NCBI GenBank assembly: GCA_023454395.1
Contig: JAEYFY010000117.1
Span: 1-5,560, forward strand
Length of the DNA stretch: 5,560 bases
Reading direction: 5' to 3'
DNA from: Pseudomonadota bacterium
GTDB taxonomy: Bacteria > Pseudomonadota > Gammaproteobacteria > Enterobacterales > Enterobacteriaceae
Part shown: positions 1-5,434 of the stretch, piece after piece
Layout of the letters: each line of letters begins with the position of its first letter
How positions within the stretch are numbered: the first letter of the stretch is position 1
Position numbers and translations under genes: made by a program
Notes under the pieces: generated by a model
The model's database searches: none
What the model was told of the DNA's origin: nothing
What the model saw: only the letters and a program-made list of their open reading frames with translations

Positions 1-254
1 CATCCAATATTGCGAAACCCCAGCCAGTACAAGCAGGATTTGCAACTCAGCTTGTTCAAGCCGTGGGTAAAATTAATGAAACTCGAGTGAATGCAACCAA
101 CAAAGTTCAAGCGTTTACCTTAGGTACTCCAGGTGTTGAATTAAACGATGTGATGGTGGATATGCAAAAATCCAGTATTTCATTACAAATGGGCGTACAA
201 GTGCGTAATAAGCTCGTCGCGGCTTATCAAGAAATTATGAGCATGCAGGTGTGA
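1..254 (+). CDS. fliE: Flagellar hook-basal body protein FliE (3' part)
   Basis: This is the C-terminal 83 residues of FliE; the first whole codon begins at 3 and the stop is TGA at 252-254. FliE sits in the flagellar basal body, where it joins the MS ring (FliF) to the proximal rod. The recognisable parts are the stretch [20 protein letters not shown] and the terminal run [17 protein letters not shown], which is the classic FliE ending. FliE proteins are usually a little over 100 residues, so about 20 N-terminal residues lie off the left edge. The gene is normally transcribed alone, divergently from fliF, which would lie further left. The 3' end appears intact even though a decayed integrase begins immediately downstream. 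No terminator hairpin is visible after the stop, perhaps because the native one was displaced. Very sure of identity. Confidence 0.96.
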   Translation, partial: SNIAKPQPVQAGFATQLVQAVGKINETRVNATNKVQAFTLGTPGVELNDVMVDMQKSSISLQMGVQVRNKLVAAYQEIMSMQV

Positions 255-259
255 TAGGG

Positions 260-759
260 TTAACTATTTGATATAAATCGAATGTTATCTTTATTGTGAC
301 TCGATGGGGACACATAGGGGACAGAATCATTCAATTTTTGGTTTAATAGCGATATTTGGTCTTGATCGTTCTCAGGCATCCAAGCACCATAAACATCGTG
401 TACCATTTTTGATGACGAGTGCCCCATCTGTGTTGCAATGAATGCAGGATTCGCTCCAGCAGATAACATCCAGCAAGCATAGGTGTGCCTTTCGGGTATG
501 AAAAGTCAGATGGACCACAAACATTCCTTCTGACCATTATTGTCTTTTTTACTAGATCTATATCCTCCCATGCTAACCCTGTTAATTCACCCAGTCTTAG
601 CCCTGTATATACAGATAGAATGAGCATGTTTCTAGATTGATTATTCTGACATGCTAGCTACAGCCTCTTGAATTCATCTTCAGTCAGAGGATCAGGAATA
701 GGCTTTTCTTTTTTCATATAGCCACAGTCAACAGTTTTGATAACATCAAAAGACCAAGA
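260..759 (-). pseudogene. Decayed phage-type tyrosine recombinase (integrase)
   Basis: This is a broken integrase of the lambdoid or P22-like tyrosine recombinase kind, read from 759 down to a TAA at 260-262. The N-terminal piece contains PIPDPLTEDEFKRL, then an in-frame amber TAG (plus 658-660), then MLILSVYTGLRLGELTGLAW with the first catalytic arginine. The C-terminal piece, in another frame, has RHTYACWMLSAGANP (second arginine and histidine), the MGHSS motif and the tyrosine within VYGAWM. Between them, near plus 490-498, about 80 residues expected in this family are missing and the frame shifts, so the catalytic lysine region is probably gone. The N-terminal arm-binding and core-binding domains are absent: the frame hits TGA at plus 760-762. 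It is tail-to-tail with fliE, with 5 bp between the stops. It cannot make an active recombinase. Confident of the family and of its decay. Confidence 0.92.
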
Positions 760-772
760 TCAAGATAAATAA

Positions 773-976
773 AGTTCTTCCAAAACTAGTATTGATGGAT
801 CATTCCCTAATAGCTTGGGATACATTATAAAAGCATCAGAGCTATTGGTCTTTGATGATGTGTTTTTAGGATTTATAGAAAAACTAAAAGATAGAGAGGC
901 TAAAGGATTGTGGGAGAAGAATGGTGGTGCACACCAATCAAAAAACTTTATCACGGTGGTAGTGGTAAAAATATAA
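773..976 (+). pseudogene. Orphan C-terminal protein fragment, unknown family
   Basis: A 67-codon open frame starts after a TAA at 770-772 and ends with TAA at 974-976. It has no ATG, GTG or ribosome site at its left end and begins where the integrase remnant stops, so it looks like the tail of a larger gene cut off at a rearrangement junction. The translation looks protein-like: an amphipathic stretch FDDVFLGFIEKLKDREAKGL, then WEKNGGAHQSKNF and a valine-rich end TVVVVKI. I do not recognise the family. Its position just upstream of a small membrane protein would fit the tail of a toxin followed by its immunity gene, but this is only inference. The opposite strand also has a long open frame (760-1035); its poor, low-complexity translation makes that one the less likely. 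Confidence 0.4.
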
Positions 977-1055
977 AGAATGTCATAGTAAATTAAATTA
1001 GATATTTTTTTATAAAAAAAATTAATTTTATTCAATATACTTTCGTACCATATAG

Positions 1056-1211
1056 TTAAAATTCGAGTGGTTATATAAATATGAAACAGAGAAAAATATT
1101 TGTTTAAATAAATTTATTTTTGTTTTATTTGTCATATATGTATGGATATTAGTTTATTTAATGCTAACTTTTTTTATTTCATTATTTGGTAAAGATGATT
1201 ATGAATCTTAG
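1056..1211 (+). pseudogene. Hydrophobic N-terminal part of a split membrane protein, ends in amber
   Basis: This frame is open from 1056 to a TAG at 1209-1211 and is in the same frame as the next coding segment at 1212. It encodes a very hydrophobic run (KFIFVLFVIYVWILVYLM, then LTFFISLF) followed by GKDDYES and the stop. The run would make one or two membrane segments. The only in-frame ATG is at 1161; a GGAT about 13 bases before it is a weak ribosome site. Joined to the downstream part it would give a small membrane protein of three or four segments, about the size of many membrane immunity proteins. The stop may be a nonsense mutation, or the upstream part may be chance in A+T-rich DNA. 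Confidence 0.3.
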
Positions 1212-1436
1212 ATGTTTATATTATCTCTAATTACTTTTTTTACAATTAAGACTGATTACATAAAAAATCTATATATTTCAGATTTATTTGATTTTATTAC
1301 TCTTGGTTTTTTAAGTTCAGGAATGGCAAAGATATTTAGTCCAAATAACAGTCTTTGTATAGCAATCATAGTAGGGATTGTGTCTCTAATTATTATTTAT
1401 GTATCTTATTGGGGTAAAGCTAGAAGATTGAGTTAG
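1212..1436 (+). CDS. Small hydrophobic protein, unknown; likely the remaining part of a split membrane protein
   Basis: A 74-residue frame begins at an ATG touching the amber codon before it (TAGATG) and ends with TAG at 1434-1436. The sequence shows a short hydrophobic start (residues 1-11), a loop KTDYIKNLYISD, a segment about 26-42, a clear membrane helix about 47-67, and a basic cytoplasmic-type tail GKARRLS. There is no Shine-Dalgarno sequence before this ATG, so it would need reinitiation after the upstream frame or is part of a pseudogene. I do not recognise the family. Size and topology would suit an immunity protein for a pore-forming or membrane-acting toxin, but nothing in the sequence proves it. 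A strong hairpin terminator follows within 10 bases of its stop, which supports this having been a real gene on the plus strand. Confidence 0.45.
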   Translation: MFILSLITFFTIKTDYIKNLYISDLFDFITLGFLSSGMAKIFSPNNSLCIAIIVGIVSLIIIYVSYWGKARRLS

Positions 1437-1445
1437 ATTAAGCAT

Positions 1446-1473
1446 AACAACCCACTTCGGTGGGTTGTTTATT
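1446..1473 (+). terminator. Rho-independent terminator, probably serving both strands
   Basis: A perfect 10-bp stem (1446-1455 pairing with 1460-1469) closes a TTCG loop, which is an especially stable UUCG tetraloop in RNA, and is followed by TTTATT. It lies 9 bases after the stop of the 74-residue membrane frame. On the other strand the stem is 36 bases beyond the stop of the convergent Rap1a-like gene but is followed by only a weak T run, so it may work as a shared terminator with the plus direction favoured. Confidence 0.85.
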
Positions 1474-1505
1474 GCTCAAGTATGGCTGGTTTTTATCCGA
1501 TTAAC

Positions 1506-1856
1506 TTATTTTTTTTGGCAGGGCCATGCGTTAATAAAAGAATCTACTACCAGATGACTTGCTTGCTTGTCACGAGCCTCAGGTGAATTCTTTAGGTGTT
1601 TAGCCGCAACGTCCATAGCTTGGTTTAGCGTAACATTGGGTGGAGGGCAGAAAAGAATACCTGAACCCAAATCAAGCGTTCCTGCTATATAGCCTGAGTA
1701 CATGCCCGATTTAACAATATCGGTTCCATCTAGTATAGTGTCATTCATTATTCGTTCTCTTGCTTGGTTATATTCGTGTACAGAATTTCCATCCCAAAGA
1801 TAAACTTGAGCAGCAAGTGGCATAGGGAACAGCAAAAGAAATAAAAATTTTTTCAT
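1506..1856 (-). CDS. Rap1a/Tai-type immunity-like periplasmic protein
   Basis: A 116-residue secreted protein. Residues 1-16 form a Sec signal peptide (MKKFLFLLLFPMPLAAQ, cleavage likely after A16). The mature part has the pattern of the Rap1a/Tai family: a central GYIAG(T)LD near residues 55-62, then FCPPPNVTLNQAMDVAAKHL (69-88), SPEA, and the ending SFINAWPC with C113. Known members sit in the periplasm and block type VI amidase effectors (Tae4/Ssp type). Cysteines 70 and 113 probably form a disulfide; an earlier cysteine usual in the family is not present here, so this is a divergent member. The start is set by TGAGG six bases before the ATG (plus 1863-1867). It is convergent with the small membrane frame and has no effector gene beside it, so it reads as orphan immunity. 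Family assignment is fairly strong; binding partner unknown. Confidence 0.8.
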   Translation of the reverse strand: MKKFLFLLLFPMPLAAQVYLWDGNSVHEYNQARERIMNDTILDGTDIVKSGMYSGYIAGTLDLGSGILFCPPPNVTLNQAMDVAAKHLKNSPEARDKQASHLVVDSFINAWPCQKK

Positions 1857-2215
1857 TAAATGCCTCAGAAAGAAGTAATATTTTAATATCTTAAAAGAAA
1901 GATATCATATTTTATTTTTCGATGCCTGCTAGGCAGAGCTTAATTATCTCAATAAGGTCACATAGCATCCTTTTTTGTTATCTTCATTCTCTACCATATT
2001 TAGTTAAAGCAAGAACAAAATTGAAATGTTTAAGATCACATATTGTGTCTCTTAATTGGGGATTTTTTTTATATTTTTTAGGATGATATTGGCGCTACTA
2101 GTGATAACTAGGGATACGGATCACGAAAATAGGTATAAAAAATAAATTTACCTCTAGTAAGATAAAGATAATACATAACATAAGATTAGTTTATTACTCG
2201 CAAGGAATATTTATA
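1857..2215. other. Intergenic spacer between two divergent secreted-protein genes
   Basis: These 359 bases hold no convincing gene. They should contain the two divergent promoters for the Rap1a-like and VasI-like genes, but no clear -35/-10 pair stands out in such A+T-rich DNA. Small features seen are a 5-bp inverted repeat TGCCT/AGGCA around 1923-1935, a CTAGT/ACTAG repeat with a GATA centre at 2098-2111, and a 20-codon frame from ATG 2083 with no ribosome site. That last frame continues upstream to 2056 and could be a scrap of an older gene. None of these can be given a role. Confidence 0.5.
2202..2206 (+). promoter_or_regulatory. Ribosome binding site of the VasI-like gene
   Basis: AAGGA lies nine bases before the ATG at 2216. 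It is the only good Shine-Dalgarno sequence near this start and fixes it, together with the signal peptide that begins at that codon. Confidence 0.75.
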
Positions 2216-2695
2216 ATGAAAAAAATCTTACTTATTTCTGTATTATCACTTTCTAGCTCTGTTTTTGCTGCTGACCATCAAAAAGTTGGCGATTGGTTGG
2301 TTAGTAAGGAAGAAAATAAATTAACAGACAAAATAGATTATTACGCAATTCTTTCTGCAAAAGATCAAGATGTATCACTTGTGTTACGTTGCCAAAATGA
2401 TAGGACTGAGGCTTATTTATCAATGAGGGACTATATTGGTAGTGGTTATAATTCCAAGGTGACTCTACGAATAGATAAAGAAAAACCCTTAACTCAGTCA
2501 TGGGGAGTTGGAGAGGGAGGTACATCATTATTTGCACCAAAATCTGTATCATTAATTAAAAGTTTAGTGGGTAAAAAGAGTTTAATTTCTGGGTATAGCC
2601 CGTATGGTAAAACTCAAGTAATAGCTGAATTTAATCTGGAAAATATAGATACGATAGCAAAAGAAATATCATCCGCTTGTAACTGGAAGTTATAA
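2216..2695 (+). CDS. VasI/TagO-like type VI secretion-associated secreted protein
   Basis: A 159-residue exported protein. Residues 1-18 are a signal peptide (MKKILLISVLSLSSSVFA). The mature part follows the VasI/TagO/EvfG pattern: W27 early in the chain, a beta-rich core with LVLRCQNDRTEAYLSM (55-70), then YIG, VTLRIDKEKPLTQSW, a segment with FAP, SVSLIKSL, and a closing part SPYGKTQVIAEFNLENID that ends ISSACNWKL. Cysteines 59 and 155 match the family's conserved pair and probably bond. Family members are encoded near type VI secretion clusters but also occur alone in islands and prophages; their biochemical role is not settled. At 159 residues it is shorter than many members, mainly lacking the extra N-terminal part. 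No other T6SS gene is present. It is followed by the next gene after 21 bases, so the two are very likely one operon. Confidence 0.72.
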   Translation: MKKILLISVLSLSSSVFAADHQKVGDWLVSKEENKLTDKIDYYAILSAKDQDVSLVLRCQNDRTEAYLSMRDYIGSGYNSKVTLRIDKEKPLTQSWGVGEGGTSLFAPKSVSLIKSLVGKKSLISGYSPYGKTQVIAEFNLENIDTIAKEISSACNWKL

Positions 2696-2716
2696 TAAAA
2701 AGGAAGAAAGTGTGCA

Positions 2717-3034
2717 ATGAAAAAGTTACTAGTGATACTTGCCATTCTAGCTATTTCCTTGACCATTTTTGCTTATAATAAATTAACCATATTTACAGTA
2801 CAGCCAATAGGTGCGATACCAAATGGTGTAACAGTTGTTATCTGGAAAAAGGGTGATATGAGGTTTTTTGAGAGCCCAGATAGCCTATGTATACAGAAAA
2901 CAGGGGGAGTAAGTCTGTTGTGCAGAATGAGAATGTTAGGAAATGCAATTGATAAAGACGATATCATTATTAGATTGCCGTACAGTGAATATGCATACTT
3001 AAAATCAACCAACGGAAGGGTTTTTGATAGGTAA
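2717..3034 (+). CDS. Membrane-anchored small protein, unknown function
   Basis: A 105-residue protein that starts with a signal peptide or uncleaved membrane anchor (residues 1-20, MKKLLVILAILAISLTIFAY) with no clear cleavage site. The rest is a compact, probably periplasmic, beta-rich domain: LTIFTVQPIGAIPNGVTVVI (23-42), SPDSLC with C58, GGVSLLCR with C69, and RLPYSEYAYL (86-95). The two cysteines are spaced for a disulfide. The motifs QPIGA, GGVSLLCR and LPYSE look like family signatures; I recall similar small proteins in other enterobacteria but cannot name the family. The start has an AGGAAG 11-12 bases upstream. It lies 21 bases after the VasI-like gene and before a strong terminator, so both are probably co-transcribed and may act together in the envelope. 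Coding is secure; function is unknown. Confidence 0.78.
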   Translation: MKKLLVILAILAISLTIFAYNKLTIFTVQPIGAIPNGVTVVIWKKGDMRFFESPDSLCIQKTGGVSLLCRMRMLGNAIDKDDIIIRLPYSEYAYLKSTNGRVFDR

Positions 3035-3086
3035 TAAAATGGTGTTCGTTATTTTGATTTTTATTTTTAGTAAGTAAAATATTCTG

Positions 3087-3113
3087 AAGCCTCTCAATGA
3101 GGCTTTTTTGTTT
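3087..3113 (+). terminator. Rho-independent terminator after the VasI-like operon
   Basis: A 7-bp stem AAGCCTC/GAGGCTT (3087-3093 with 3099-3105) closes a five-base loop and runs straight into TTTTTTGTTTT. It sits 53 bases after the stop at 3034 and ends the two-gene unit. Confidence 0.88.
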
Positions 3114-3292
3114 TCTTCAATTTGCTACTATAAATAACTACACTAAAGAAAATCAAAATAGAGATGGGGCATCTTGCTCAATGTCATTGAATAGATGATA
3201 TAAGCTTTTGAATGTGATTAAACCTTCGAATACTTATACTATTGTTTGTTATTTATGATAATGAGCGCCCCGATTTTTGCAGGCGGGATAGA

Positions 3293-3326
3293 CACATCAT
3301 TTTATTGATGTGCGATTTTGCACATC
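3293..3326. other. Two mutually exclusive hairpins sharing one arm
   Basis: CACATCA (3293-3299) can pair with TGATGTG (3306-3312) over a 6-base loop. The same central bases, as GATGTGC (3307-3313), can instead pair with GCACATC (3320-3326), also over a 6-base loop. Both stems are 7 perfect base pairs, so only one can form at a time. This layout is seen in attenuators and switches, but no coding leader, T-run terminator or known ligand core accompanies it, and either strand could be the transcribed one. Confidence 0.45.
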
Positions 3327-3349
3327 CATATCAAAGCAACCCACTTTTT

Positions 3350-3371
3350 TATCTCTTCTTTATCTCTTCTT
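3350..3371. repeat. Tandem duplication of an 11-base unit
   Basis: The unit TATCTCTTCTT occurs twice, back to back and without mismatch (3350-3360 and 3361-3371). Two copies only; probably slippage in low-complexity DNA. Confidence 0.7.
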
Positions 3372-3582
3372 ATAATTCAAAAAGATCAAAAGTCATTGTT
3401 AAATAAGTTACTTAACCTATGTTGGATTAGTTTTATATAAAGCTCGGTCATCATCTTTCTTTTCAATTTTTTCTATTTTATTTTTTCTTTATTTGATTAA
3501 TTATAGATATATTATGTGTTAGTTGCTTTTATCTATTTGATTATATTATCGTTATTTTATTTTCTAAAATTTAATAGAGAGA

Positions 3583-3610
3583 TTGTTATTTAATATAAGT
3601 ACTGTATATT
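3583..3610 (+). promoter_or_regulatory. Possible sigma-70 promoter of the repeat-protein gene
   Basis: TTGTTA (3583-3588) and TATATT (3605-3610) are 16 bases apart, matching the -35 and -10 consensus at 4 and 5 of 6 positions. Transcription would start near 3617, giving a leader of about 45 bases before the ATG at 3663. In DNA this rich in A and T such matches arise by chance, so this is tentative. Confidence 0.35.
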
Positions 3611-3662
3611 TAGACAGTGTTTGGGTGTGTTAAATAATGGAAATATTAATAAGGATATTATT

Positions 3663-4538
3663 ATGTCAACTGTAACAACAAATAAAGCGCTTGTTTTAAG
3701 TGGTGAAAGTAAAAATGCAATCTTAGTGTTAGATGAGCAAATGGTTAATTGCATTGGTGAAGATGCACAAATTATTCATACCGGTAAAAATGTCAAAATT
3801 TATGATAATAAAGGTACAGAATATGATGAAGATAACGATATTATTAAGCATGGCAAAAATTCACTTTTTATCACCTCAGGTGAAGAAAGTTTTGTCGAAG
3901 CATCAAGTCAATCAGTTACTTTCTCGTCAGGGCAAAAATCGACTATCTCCCATGGTTATGATTCAGATGAAAATGGAAGCCCTTTAGTAAAAAACACCAT
4001 TGCTATTACGACAGGTAATGAAGCCGTTATTTATAGTTATGCAGAAAATTCAATTGGTATCTCAACAGGCGATAATACTTGGGTGCAAGATCTTACTGAA
4101 GGCAGTATAGGTATTGCGACAGGAAATAACGCTAATGTTGTCTCGGAGGATAACTTTAAAACGGCGGCTATTTTTGGTAATCATTCTGAAATCAGTGGGA
4201 CGGATGCAAGTTGTTCCGCTTTTGTTGGGGGGCAAAACTGTTCTGCTAATATTGGTGATAATGGATTGCTACTCTCTGAATTTCCTTTAGAAGAACTGAC
4301 CGCGGGTACTCAATCAGTCATTGTCGTCGGTTGGCATGACGGTGAACGTAAACGTTTTTCGACTTATTACCAAGGAATTGATTTTGAAGGTAGTATTTAT
4401 TGGATCACAAAAGATCCTCAAACAGGGAAAAAAACGAAGCATTATAGAACGAATACCTATAAAACAACCGAGTTAGGCGAGTTGGTTTTGCTGAGAACAG
4501 ATGAAAGTGAACAAGATATTTCTTGGCAAGAAGACTAA
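3663..4538 (+). CDS. Repeat protein with beta-solenoid-like pattern, unknown function
   Basis: A 291-residue acidic protein I cannot assign. The start is the ATG at 3663, with AAGGA at 3651-3655 seven bases before it; an in-frame TTG at 3621 would add 14 residues but has no ribosome site. There is no signal peptide or membrane segment. Residues about 7-200 contain imperfect repeats of some 18 residues with a core like NSI-I-TG-N: NSLFITSGEES (66-76), QSVTFSSGQKS (83-93), NTIAITTGNEA (111-121), NSIGISTGDNT (129-139), GSIGIATGNNA (147-157), then AAIFGNHSE and SAFVGGQNCS. Such ladders suggest a beta-roll or solenoid, similar in feel to the heads of YadA-type adhesins but without their export signal or anchor. 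Residues 213-291 form a different C-terminal domain (SVIVVGWHDGERKRFSTYYQ, then a basic TGKKTKHYR stretch). It is a single-gene unit with its own terminator. Confidence 0.85.
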   Translation: MSTVTTNKALVLSGESKNAILVLDEQMVNCIGEDAQIIHTGKNVKIYDNKGTEYDEDNDIIKHGKNSLFITSGEESFVEASSQSVTFSSGQKSTISHGYDSDENGSPLVKNTIAITTGNEAVIYSYAENSIGISTGDNTWVQDLTEGSIGIATGNNANVVSEDNFKTAAIFGNHSEISGTDASCSAFVGGQNCSANIGDNGLLLSEFPLEELTAGTQSVIVVGWHDGERKRFSTYYQGIDFEGSIYWITKDPQTGKKTKHYRTNTYKTTELGELVLLRTDESEQDISWQED

Positions 4539-4568
4539 TGTTTGCTTAAAAAAAATTTAATATGCATT

Positions 4569-4597
4569 AAAGCTCAATAATTTTATTGGGCTTTTTC
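4569..4597 (+). terminator. Rho-independent terminator after the repeat-protein gene
   Basis: A 10-bp stem with one T-G wobble (4569-4578 with 4585-4594) closes a six-base loop, and its descending arm merges into TTTTT. It lies 30 bases after the stop at 4538. Confidence 0.82.
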
Positions 4598-4649
4598 CCA
4601 TGATAAGTATTTAATCACATTTTAAATAACTAAAAATAAAACCAGCTCA

Positions 4650-4671
4650 CATACCAATATGAATAGGTATG
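4650..4671. promoter_or_regulatory. Inverted repeat upstream of the GlpM-family gene, possible operator
   Basis: CATACC (4650-4655) and GGTATG (4666-4671) form a perfect 6-base inverted repeat with a ten-base centre, about one helical turn and a half between arm centres, 36 bases before the ATG at 4708. This is the geometry of a dimer-binding operator; the protein is unknown and chance cannot be excluded. Confidence 0.3.
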
Positions 4672-4707
4672 ATAGTAGTAAGGTTTTTATAAATTGATGG
4701 AAAAAGA

Positions 4708-5046
4708 ATGGGATTACTGATTAAAGCACTGATAGGTGCGTTTGTAGTGGTATTAATCGCCGTTTTATCAAAATCTCGCCATTATTATATTGCGGGATTG
4801 GTTCCATTATTTCCAACTTTTGCGCTTATTGCACACTATATTGTTGGCTCTGAACGTTCTATTGAAGCGCTACGCACTACTATTATTTTTAGTTTATGGG
4901 CTGTTATTCCTTATATGATTTACCTAATTTCACTTTATGTGATGATCAACTATGTAAAATTATTTACAGCATTGGCTACGGCGGTTATTTGCTGGATTAT
5001 CGCGGCGTGGTTGCTTATTTTGTTATGGAATAAATTTCATGGATAG
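4708..5046 (+). CDS. ydgC: GlpM-family inner-membrane protein (YdgC-like)
   Basis: A 112-residue protein with four predicted membrane helices at about residues 2-20, 27-46, 55-81 and 84-107. Its signature is the well-conserved YYIAGLVPLFPTFALIAHYI (27-46) followed by ERSIEALRTTIIFSLWAVIPY (49-69), which matches the GlpM family; the enterobacterial member is YdgC, also close to 111 residues, so it is full length. The family was named from Pseudomonas, where a glpM mutation affected alginate production; the molecular role remains unclear. The start is supported by GGAAAAAG just before the ATG and by agreement with the family N-terminus. A promoter presumably lies between the preceding terminator and 4700. 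The next gene begins 53 bases after its stop and could be co-transcribed. Family identification is firm; the symbol follows the Escherichia coli relative. Confidence 0.93.
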   Translation: MGLLIKALIGAFVVVLIAVLSKSRHYYIAGLVPLFPTFALIAHYIVGSERSIEALRTTIIFSLWAVIPYMIYLISLYVMINYVKLFTALATAVICWIIAAWLLILLWNKFHG

Positions 5047-5099
5047 CGTGTTTAGTCTTAGCTATTTATTATCACGCCAACAATAAAGATAGAGAGAAT

Positions 5100-5330
5100 A
5101 TGAGAAAATCACTACAACAAAAAATAATTCAAATATGTAATGACAAAATTTCAGCCAAAGGAGAGGGCGTGGGATTATCATTTTATGCTTTTTTTGCTAA
5201 TAAAAATGACAATCCTGAATTACTTATGGAAGCTGCAACGTGGTGGATAATGACACATAAATTTGATCACTTTGAAAAAGCAGTAAAAATAAAAAAATTA
5301 GTGCAATTAGAAATGGCAGGTCACGCTTAA
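5100..5330 (+). CDS. Small conserved protein, DUF6500-like
   Basis: A 76-residue soluble protein with no signal peptide or membrane helix, predicted mostly helical. The clearest block is GEGVGLSFYAFFANKNDNPE (21-40), followed by LLMEAATWWIMTHKFDHFEK (41-60). From memory these match small bacterial proteins annotated as DUF6500, whose function is unknown; I could not verify this by search. Its length agrees with that of the family as I recall it. The start has a GATAGAGAGA ribosome site immediately upstream. It lies 53 bases after the GlpM-family gene on the same strand with no terminator between, so a shared transcript is possible. Coding is secure; the family label is moderately sure. Confidence 0.75.
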   Translation: MRKSLQQKIIQICNDKISAKGEGVGLSFYAFFANKNDNPELLMEAATWWIMTHKFDHFEKAVKIKKLVQLEMAGHA

Positions 5331-5434
5331 TTTTCTTACGATAAAGTTCATCTTTTTATAAAACGATTTTATTAAACTAAAAATTATTGATTATTATCAC
5401 ATTAAAGCAGGTCATAAACGGCTATGGTAATTAC

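Larger units (their letters stand above)
3110..3662. other. Long non-coding A+T-rich region with alternative hairpins
   Basis: No gene is supported in these roughly 550 bases. The left third contains a short palindrome CAATG-T-CATTG (3179-3189) and a -10-like TATACT at 3235-3240 without a matching -35. A G+C-richer patch at 3262-3290 leads into overlapping hairpins at 3293-3326, described separately. After that come two tandem copies of an 11-base unit at 3350-3371 and about 200 bases of very A+T-rich DNA up to the promoter-like pair at 3583-3610. Such DNA is often bound by H-NS, but that is inference. The right end of the island may lie somewhere here. Confidence 0.5.

Noticed and set aside
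1005..1020. T7-AT-A7 palindrome as a terminator
   Set aside because: The stem has only A-T pairs, so it would be weak; it fits low-complexity DNA.
760..1035. Minus-strand 91-codon frame opposite the orphan tail
   Set aside because: Low-complexity, phenylalanine- and serine-rich translation with no ribosome site; the plus-strand frame looks far more protein-like.
2301..2552. Minus-strand frame inside the VasI-like gene
   Set aside because: Antisense to a well-supported gene, with no ribosome site and no protein-like pattern.
2773..3012. Minus-strand frame inside the 105-residue gene
   Set aside because: Mirror of a real coding frame on the other strand; no start signals.
3208..3240. TTGAAT and TATACT as a promoter for the hairpin region
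   Set aside because: The spacing is 21 bases, too long for a normal sigma-70 promoter.
3247..3345. Minus-strand scrap reading like a cysteine-containing transposase piece (CVYPACKNRGAHYHK)
   Set aside because: Only 15-20 codons flanked by stops, no terminal inverted repeats and no second fragment; chance cannot be excluded.
3350..3371. Tandem 11-base units as a CRISPR or iteron array
   Set aside because: Only two copies, no spacers, low-complexity sequence and no replication gene nearby.
3621..3662. TTG at 3621 as start of the repeat protein
   Set aside because: No Shine-Dalgarno sequence before it, whereas ATG 3663 has AAGGA at ideal spacing.
3733..3987. Alternative plus frame within the repeat-protein gene
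   Set aside because: Out-of-frame shadow of the repeats; the host gene has a strong ribosome site and continuous pattern.
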